Below are positions 58,777 through 64,000 of a stretch of DNA of 64,000 bases, in pieces. A program made the position numbers and the translations under genes. This DNA is from Salipiger pentaromativorans (lineage in GTDB: Bacteria; Pseudomonadota; Alphaproteobacteria; Rhodobacterales; Rhodobacteraceae): contig NZ_JAMDHK010000018.1 in NCBI RefSeq assembly GCF_024721115.1, forward strand, positions 1-64,000. Reading direction: 5' to 3'. Position 1 is the first letter of the stretch, and every line of letters begins with the position of its first letter. The notes below the pieces were generated by a model. It was not told the DNA's origin, searched no databases, and saw only the letters and a list, made by a program, of their open reading frames with translations.

Positions 58777-60066
58777 ATGGAATTTCTTGCACCTGTGTCG
58801 CTATTGCTGGCGGGGCTTCTCGTCGTCGGGATGCCGATAGGCTTCGCGATGGGCATCGCCGGCACCGTCGGCCTGTATCTGATCGGCGGGCTCAATCTGG
58901 CGCTCGGCATCCTGTCGGTGGCCCCGTATCGCAACACCGCCTCTTGGCTGTTGACCGCCATTCCCTTGTTCATCTTGATGGCCGAGATCCTGTCGGCCAG
59001 TCGGATTTCGTCGGACATGTTCCGCGCCGCCAACAGGTGGGTGGGCCATTTGCCCGGCGGACTGGCCGTGGCCACGGTCTTTACCAGCGCAGGCTTCGGG
59101 GCGGTTTCGGGCTCGTCCACCGCGGCGACGGCCACGATGGCGCGCACCGTCGCGCCCGAGGCTGAGAAATATGGCTATGACCGCGGCATGATCGTAGGCA
59201 CGGTTGCGGCCGCCGGGACGTTGTCGATCATGATCCCGCCTTCGGTTGTGCTGATGGTTTACGGTATCATCACCGAAACCTCGATCGGCGGGCTGTTCAT
59301 TGCCGGCATTCTGCCGGGTCTCATTACCGCGCTCAGCTTTGCCGGGATCACGATGGTCTGGGCGACGCTGAACCGCGATCTGGCGCCACCAGTGCAAAGC
59401 CATGGGTGGCGTGAGCGCTTCGCGTCACTGCGCGACATCTGGCCGGTGGTTCTGCTGTTCGTCTTTGTCGTGGCCGGGATTTATTCTGGCGCTGTCACCG
59501 TGACCGAAGCCGCCGCGGTCGGCTGCTTTGGCGCGATCATGATTGCCGCCGTGTTGCTCAGACGTATGGGCTGGCGCGAATTCATGGGGGCGCTCGAACG
59601 TACAACGCGCCCGACTGCAATGATCTTCACCATTATTATCGGGGCGCACATTTTCGGCTATTTTGTCACCCTGACCATGGCACCGCAGGCGCTGGTTTCG
59701 TACGTGCAAGGGCTTGAGATCGGGCCGGGCGTGGTGATTTTAATCCTGATCCTGATCTACATCCTGCTGGGCTGCGTGATGGATCAGCTGGCGATCCTGA
59801 TCCTGACCATGCCGATCGTCTTTCCAATGGTCATGGAGCTTGGCTATTCGCCGATCTGGTTCGGCATCCTGGTGACCAAAACGGTCGAAATCGGGCTGAT
59901 TACCCCCCCAATCGGAATGAACGTTTTCGTCGCCAGCTCGATCACCGGCGTACCTCTTAAACGGGTCTTTGTCGGGGTGCTGCCTTTCGTGCTGGCCGAG
60001 TTCGCGGTCTTGGCCCTGATCGCATTCTTTCCCGAGATCGTAACCGTGTTCTCGGGCGAATACTGA
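58777..60066 (+). CDS. TRAP transporter large permease (DctM-type)
   Basis: This 429-residue protein has about 12 membrane segments and the signatures AGFGAVSGSSTAATATMA and AAGTLSIMIPPSVVLMVYG. It forms the channel of the TRAP system and lies 2 bp after the DctQ gene. Confidence 0.93.
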   Translation: MEFLAPVSLLLAGLLVVGMPIGFAMGIAGTVGLYLIGGLNLALGILSVAPYRNTASWLLTAIPLFILMAEILSASRISSDMFRAANRWVGHLPGGLAVATVFTSAGFGAVSGSSTAATATMARTVAPEAEKYGYDRGMIVGTVAAAGTLSIMIPPSVVLMVYGIITETSIGGLFIAGILPGLITALSFAGITMVWATLNRDLAPPVQSHGWRERFASLRDIWPVVLLFVFVVAGIYSGAVTVTEAAAVGCFGAIMIAAVLLRRMGWREFMGALERTTRPTAMIFTIIIGAHIFGYFVTLTMAPQALVSYVQGLEIGPGVVILILILIYILLGCVMDQLAILILTMPIVFPMVMELGYSPIWFGILVTKTVEIGLITPPIGMNVFVASSITGVPLKRVFVGVLPFVLAEFAVLALIAFFPEIVTVFSGEY

Positions 60067-60085
60067 CAACCTGAAGGAGCGTAAC

Positions 60086-60835
60086 TTGGAACTGGGACTA
60101 AAGGACAAGGTGGCTATCGTCACCGGATCGGGTCGCGGGATCGGCGCAGTGACCGCCCGCGCGCTGGCCGAAGAGGGGGCGAAGGTGGTGATCACCGATA
60201 TCGACCCCGAAACCACAGAAGCCACCCGCGCCGCTCTTGAGGCCGACGGATACGACGCGATCGGCGTGGTCTGCGATGTCACGAACGAGGCACAGGTCGA
60301 AGCCCTCGTCTCGCGCACGATCGAAGCATTTGGCGCCGTCCACATCCTGGTCAACAATGCCGGATTTCCGCGCGACAACTACATCACCAAGATGCCCGAA
60401 CAGGACTGGGACGCTGTTGTGGGCGTGATCCTGAAGGGTGCCTATACCTGCTCGCGCGCCGTGGTGCCGTACTTCATGGAACAGAAGTGGGGCCGGGTGA
60501 TCAACATCTCCTCTCGCGCCTATCTCGGCAATCCGGGACAGACCAACTATGCCGCCGCCAAGGCCGGCATCATCGGCTTCACCCGGGCGCTGGGGATGGA
60601 ACAGGGGCGCTTCAATGTCACCGTAAATGCCATCGCGCCGGGGTTCATCGCCACCGAGATGATCGAGGCGCTTCCAAACTACGACCGGATAAAGTCGCGC
60701 GCTCTGGCAATGAATACCGTGCAGCGCCTTGGCAACGAACGCGACATCGCCAACGGCGTGGTGTTCCTCGCCTCGGATGCGGCGGAATACATCTCGGGCG
60801 AGACGCTTCACATCACCGGGGGGCGATATGGCTAA
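60086..60835 (+). CDS. SDR-family (FabG-like) dehydrogenase/reductase
   Basis: This 249-residue SDR has VTGSGRGIGAVT near 12-23, NNAG (90-93) and the catalytic S142/S143, Y155 and K159. It starts at TTG 60086 with AAGGAG 6 bp upstream; there is no alternative ATG. It would oxidise a hydroxyacyl-CoA or reduce a ketone intermediate. It overlaps the next gene by 8 bp. Confidence 0.91.
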   Translation: MELGLKDKVAIVTGSGRGIGAVTARALAEEGAKVVITDIDPETTEATRAALEADGYDAIGVVCDVTNEAQVEALVSRTIEAFGAVHILVNNAGFPRDNYITKMPEQDWDAVVGVILKGAYTCSRAVVPYFMEQKWGRVINISSRAYLGNPGQTNYAAAKAGIIGFTRALGMEQGRFNVTVNAIAPGFIATEMIEALPNYDRIKSRALAMNTVQRLGNERDIANGVVFLASDAAEYISGETLHITGGRYG

Positions 60836-62000
60836 ACATGTCCCGGCCTCCGCCTGTGTCGAGGATCAAGAGACGCGGATGCTGCGAGACAGCATCCGGG
60901 GCTTCATGGCGCGCGAGCTGACCGAAGAGCGCATCTCGCAATGCGAGGCGACGGGCGATCTGCCCTGGGCGATAATGGGCGAGCTACGCCAGTTCGGCTA
61001 TCTTGGCGGGCTTCTCTCGGAAGAGGCCGGTGGCTACGGCCTCAGCTATCGCACCTGGGCGATGATGATGGAGGAAGCAGGATACCGCTGGCTTTCACTC
61101 CGGGTTCTGCTCAACACCGTGAACATCGTGATCGCACTGTTCCACCACCTGGGCGATGCGCGCCAGAAGGAAAAGTGGCTGAAACCCGTCATGGCTGGCC
61201 AGATGCCGGTCTGGGTGGGGATCACCGAACCCGACCACGGCTCTGATGTTGCCTCGGTGCAGACCCGCGCCGAGGACAAGGGCGACCACTGGCTGATCAA
61301 TGGCGGCAAGCTGTGGACGACGAACGGCGTCAACGGCCGGGTCGGAATCCTGGTGGCACGGACATTCACGGAAGGCTGTGATGGCGATCTGAGTCTGTTC
61401 ATCGTGGACCTCGAGGAGACCGATTTCGAAGCTTCGCGGGTGGGCACGATGTTCATCAAGGCCACCGCGACATCGCAGCTGGCCTTTCAAGACGCAAAGG
61501 TGCCAAAGGAAAACCTGTTGGGTCCTGCGGGAAAGGGCCTCAAGGCGATCCTTACGGGGTTGAATTATGGCCGGCTCAACGTGGCGGCGGGCGCGGTGGG
61601 CGCGGCGCAGCGGTCGTTGGACCTGTCCACCGATTACGTCAAGACGCGCAAGCAGTTCGGCAACGTGATCGGAAGCTATCAGCTGGTGCAGAAGCTGATC
61701 GTCGACATGACCATCCGCACCGAAGCGGCGCGCGCGTTGACTGACCGTGCCGCCCAAGCGCTGGACGCGGGTCTGCCTGGGCGCAAGGAATGCTCGATTG
61801 CCAAGCTCTATGCCAGCGAGGCGGCGCATGAGGTGGCCTCGATGGCGCTGCAGGCGCACGGCGGGCTGGGCTATTCGACCGACTACCCCGTCGAACGGTT
61901 GTTCCGCGACACGCGCGGCGGGCTGATCCCCGAAGGCACATCGGAAATCCAGACATTGATCATAGGGCGCGAGGTTCTCGGGATCTCGGCCTTCACCTGA
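60828..62000 (+). CDS. Acyl-CoA dehydrogenase (MCAD-type base)
   Basis: This 390-residue ACAD has GITEPDHGSDVAS, GGKLWTTNG, TRKQFGNVIGSYQ and AHGGLGYSTDYPVE. Unlike the other ACADs here, its helix-G position is G248 (NYGRLNV), while the C-terminal base E369 is present (IPEGTSEIQ), as in short- and medium-chain enzymes. The ATG at 60828 overlaps the SDR stop by 8 bp; a longer frame inside the SDR gene is rejected. Confidence 0.91.
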   Translation: MAKHVPASACVEDQETRMLRDSIRGFMARELTEERISQCEATGDLPWAIMGELRQFGYLGGLLSEEAGGYGLSYRTWAMMMEEAGYRWLSLRVLLNTVNIVIALFHHLGDARQKEKWLKPVMAGQMPVWVGITEPDHGSDVASVQTRAEDKGDHWLINGGKLWTTNGVNGRVGILVARTFTEGCDGDLSLFIVDLEETDFEASRVGTMFIKATATSQLAFQDAKVPKENLLGPAGKGLKAILTGLNYGRLNVAAGAVGAAQRSLDLSTDYVKTRKQFGNVIGSYQLVQKLIVDMTIRTEAARALTDRAAQALDAGLPGRKECSIAKLYASEAAHEVASMALQAHGGLGYSTDYPVERLFRDTRGGLIPEGTSEIQTLIIGREVLGISAFT

Positions 62001-62010
62001 GGAGGCGGCC

Positions 62011-63525
62011 ATGCCGATGACCTTTCTCCAGGCCCTGAGGTTGAACGCGCGGCGGTTCCCCACGAAACCCTCGGTGGTGTTCGAGGGGAGGAGCCAGACC
62101 TATACGGATTTCCTTGACCGGGTGGAACGGATGATGACGGTGCTGGCGCGGCGCGGCATCGGACCGGGCGACAAGGTGGCGGTGATCTCGGAAAATCATC
62201 CCGATTTCCTTGCCGCCTATGTGGCGGTGACGGGGCTAGGCGCAATTCCCGCACCGATCAACTATCGCATCGCGCCCGAAGTCATGGCCGATGTGGTTGC
62301 CCGCTCGGACAGCAAAACCCTGCTGCTGGGCGATGCGGCGCTGGATCATGCCGATCTGTTCCGGACCGTGGTGGACGACATCGTCACCATCGGCGACGGG
62401 GCCCCGCAAGGACTGCCGCGCCTGTCGGACCTTCTGGCAGACACACCGCCCGATCCGCCGCAAGGGCAGGACGGCACCACGATCATGCTGCACACGTCGG
62501 GGACCACCGGCAAGCCCAAGGGCGCGCTGCGCAGTCTCTTCGGCATGGAGGAACGCGCCATCGAGCAGCGTTTCCGCCCCGACGACCGGGCGCTGTCGGC
62601 GCTGCCGATCTGCCTGTCGGCCGGCTGCACCTATACGCTGCTGCCGCTTTATCTGGGTGCCAGCGTCTATCTGATGCGCCGCTTCGACGGGGCCGCCGCG
62701 CTACGGCTGATCGAAGACGAGCGGCTGACCGCCACCATGCTGCTGCCCGCCATGCTCCAGCGGATGGTCGAGGCCGAGGGGTTCGCGAGCGCCGATCTGT
62801 CGTCGCTGGGGACTTTGCAATCTGGCGGCGGCGAGATGTATCTCGACCTCAAGCGTGCCGCGCTCGACAAGTTCGGCGATGCGCTGATGATCTATGCCGC
62901 CTCCAGCGAAGCAGGACCCTATGCCAACCTGACCGCTCGGGATCTGCGCCGCAACCTTGCGGGCAACTGCGTCGGCCGCCCCTTCTTCGGGGTGGAACTC
63001 AAACTGCTGGACGACGATGGAAACGAGGTGCCGCAGGGCGAGGTCGGCGAGATCTGCACCCGCAGCGAAAGCCGCTACGACGGGTATTACAAGGATGAGG
63101 CGCTGACCGCTGAAACCCGGCGCGGCGACTATCTGACCGTGGGCGATCTGGGCCGGATCGACGACGAAGGGCTGCTCTGGTTCACGGGTCGCAAGCGCGA
63201 CATCATCAAGAGCGGCGGCATCAATGTCTACGCCCCCGAGATCGAGGAGGCGCTGGCCGGCCACCCGGCGATTGCCGAGGCGCATTGCATCGGCCTGCCC
63301 GATCCGCACTGGACCGAGGCGATCTGCGCAGTGATCGTGCCCGCGCCGGGCGCGCAGCTGACAGCGGCCGATGTGATCGCCCATGCCGAAACCCGGCTTG
63401 ACCGATACAAGCGCCCGCGGCGCGTGGTCTTTATGACGGCGGTGCCGCGCAACCTGACCGGCCGCGTTCTCAAGGCTGAACTGAAAGAGGCAGTGCTAGC
63501 GCTGCCAGAGGAGGAAACCCAATGA
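62011..63525 (+). CDS. AMP-forming acyl-CoA ligase
   Basis: This 504-residue protein has all ANL-family signatures: the phosphate loop HTSGTTGKPKG (161-171), DGYYKD, GDLGRID, GRKRDIIKSGG and the terminal lysine motif GRVLKAELKE. It activates a free acid to acyl-AMP and then acyl-CoA. GAGGCGGCC lies before the ATG. In the operon it follows the TRAP importer and ACAD, so the imported acid is its likely substrate. Confidence 0.93.
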   Translation: MPMTFLQALRLNARRFPTKPSVVFEGRSQTYTDFLDRVERMMTVLARRGIGPGDKVAVISENHPDFLAAYVAVTGLGAIPAPINYRIAPEVMADVVARSDSKTLLLGDAALDHADLFRTVVDDIVTIGDGAPQGLPRLSDLLADTPPDPPQGQDGTTIMLHTSGTTGKPKGALRSLFGMEERAIEQRFRPDDRALSALPICLSAGCTYTLLPLYLGASVYLMRRFDGAAALRLIEDERLTATMLLPAMLQRMVEAEGFASADLSSLGTLQSGGGEMYLDLKRAALDKFGDALMIYAASSEAGPYANLTARDLRRNLAGNCVGRPFFGVELKLLDDDGNEVPQGEVGEICTRSESRYDGYYKDEALTAETRRGDYLTVGDLGRIDDEGLLWFTGRKRDIIKSGGINVYAPEIEEALAGHPAIAEAHCIGLPDPHWTEAICAVIVPAPGAQLTAADVIAHAETRLDRYKRPRRVVFMTAVPRNLTGRVLKAELKEAVLALPEEETQ

Positions 63526-64000
63526 CACGGCCCGATCTTTCGGCCCTCAAGGGCCAGCAACTCTACTGGGAGGACCTGAACGAAGGCGACCAGTTCGATA
63601 GCCCCACCCGTACCATCACCGAGGCCGACGTGGCTAATTTCGCCTGCCTGTCAGGCGACTTCAACCGGCTGCACGTCGATGCCGAATATGCCGCCGATTC
63701 GGCCTTTGGCCAGCGTATCGCGCACGGGCTTCTGGTGGTGTCGGTGATGTCCGGGCTGACCACGCGGATGCTGATGAACACGTTCCTGGAACCCTCGCTT
63801 CTGGGGTTGCTCGACATGCAGTGCAGCTTTCCCAACCCCACCTTCATCGGCGACACGATTGGCGTGCGCGTTACCGTAGCCGAGAAGCGCGAGACTTCGA
63901 AACCCGAACGCGGCATCCTGTCGTTCCGGCGCGAGGTCATCAACCAGCGTGGCGAAACCGTGGTGGAAGGGGTCTGGAAACTGCTCGTCCGGCGGGCGCC
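63522..64000 (+). CDS. MaoC-like enoyl-CoA hydratase (cut by the window end)
   Basis: The ATG at 63522 overlaps the ligase stop (ATGA), and the frame is open to the window end (at least 159 codons). The product has the MaoC fold with the hydratase motif SGDFNRLHVDAEYA (D46, N48, H51), so it is probably an active (R)-specific enoyl-CoA hydratase. The 3' end lies outside the window. Confidence 0.88.
   Translation, partial: MTRPDLSALKGQQLYWEDLNEGDQFDSPTRTITEADVANFACLSGDFNRLHVDAEYAADSAFGQRIAHGLLVVSVMSGLTTRMLMNTFLEPSLLGLLDMQCSFPNPTFIGDTIGVRVTVAEKRETSKPERGILSFRREVINQRGETVVEGVWKLLVRRA

Noticed and set aside
1-64000. CRISPR arrays, tRNA or rRNA genes
   Set aside because: No regularly spaced repeats, cloverleaf-like or rRNA-like sequence was seen while reading both strands.

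Overview
The window is GC-rich (about 60% by eye) and reads as an alphaproteobacterium, most likely a Rhodobacterales/Roseobacter-type organism. Four TRAP transporters, many CoA-linked degradation genes, IclR regulators and an IS66-family element support this. The taxonomic call is inferred from gene content, not from any marker gene. No rRNA, tRNA or CRISPR was seen.

The window is essentially one large catabolic island for carboxylic acids degraded as CoA thioesters. It contains 12 acyl-CoA dehydrogenases (ACADs), 5 family III (CaiB/BaiF) CoA-transferases, 3 DUF35/thiolase-like pairs, 5 MaoC hot-dog proteins (the last cut by the window end), 3 crotonases, 2 SDRs, a class I CoA-transferase pair, two ADP-forming acyl-CoA synthetases, an AMP-forming ligase, a PaaK-like ligase, a MmgE/PrpD protein, a flavin oxidoreductase of the nitronate monooxygenase family and a transglutaminase-like protein. 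Uptake is provided by two DctPQM-type and two TAXI-type TRAP systems and possibly one further membrane protein.

Layout: (1) 0.3-13.0 kb holds a lone ACAD, two CoA-transferases on the minus strand, a DUF35-thiolase-MaoC-CoA-transferase operon and a transglutaminase-MaoC-ACAD pair-crotonase-ligase operon. (2) 13.1-22.4 kb holds a flavin oxidoreductase and a crotonase-CoA-transferase-ACAD-ACAD-crotonase-TRAP (QMP) operon. (3) 22.5-30.9 kb (minus) holds an ACAD pair, a TAXI TRAP system, a thioesterase, an SDR, DUF35 and a thiolase. (4) 31.2-38.2 kb holds a hot-dog/IclR pair, a minus-strand MmgE-ACAD pair operon and a membrane protein. (5) 38.3-43.1 kb holds class I CoA-transferase AB plus a TAXI TRAP system. 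(6) 43.1-53.2 kb holds two divergent operons with ADP-forming synthetases, ACADs, a hot-dog protein, a thiolase and DUF35, followed by a second IclR gene. (7) 54.4-56.9 kb is an intact IS66-family element with an 8-bp target duplication. (8) 57.1-64.0 kb holds DctPQM, an SDR, an ACAD, an acyl-CoA ligase and a MaoC gene cut by the window end.

Two palindromic DNA motifs tie the operons together. Motif A (TCTAACAATTGTTAGA and variants) lies at 226, 3825, 7486, 48530 and 53253, and several copies overlap recognisable promoter boxes. Motif B (CACATATGTG and one variant) lies 73-102 bp upstream of the first gene of four operons, at 30990, 36291, 38197 and 57041. This suggests two interleaved regulons, plausibly one per IclR protein. 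Several enzymes have altered catalytic residues: an ACAD without either usual glutamate, thiolase-like proteins without either cysteine, and crotonases without both glutamates. The pathway therefore probably handles an unusual (branched, alicyclic or polycyclic) acid rather than ordinary fatty acids. The true substrate cannot be read from the sequence.
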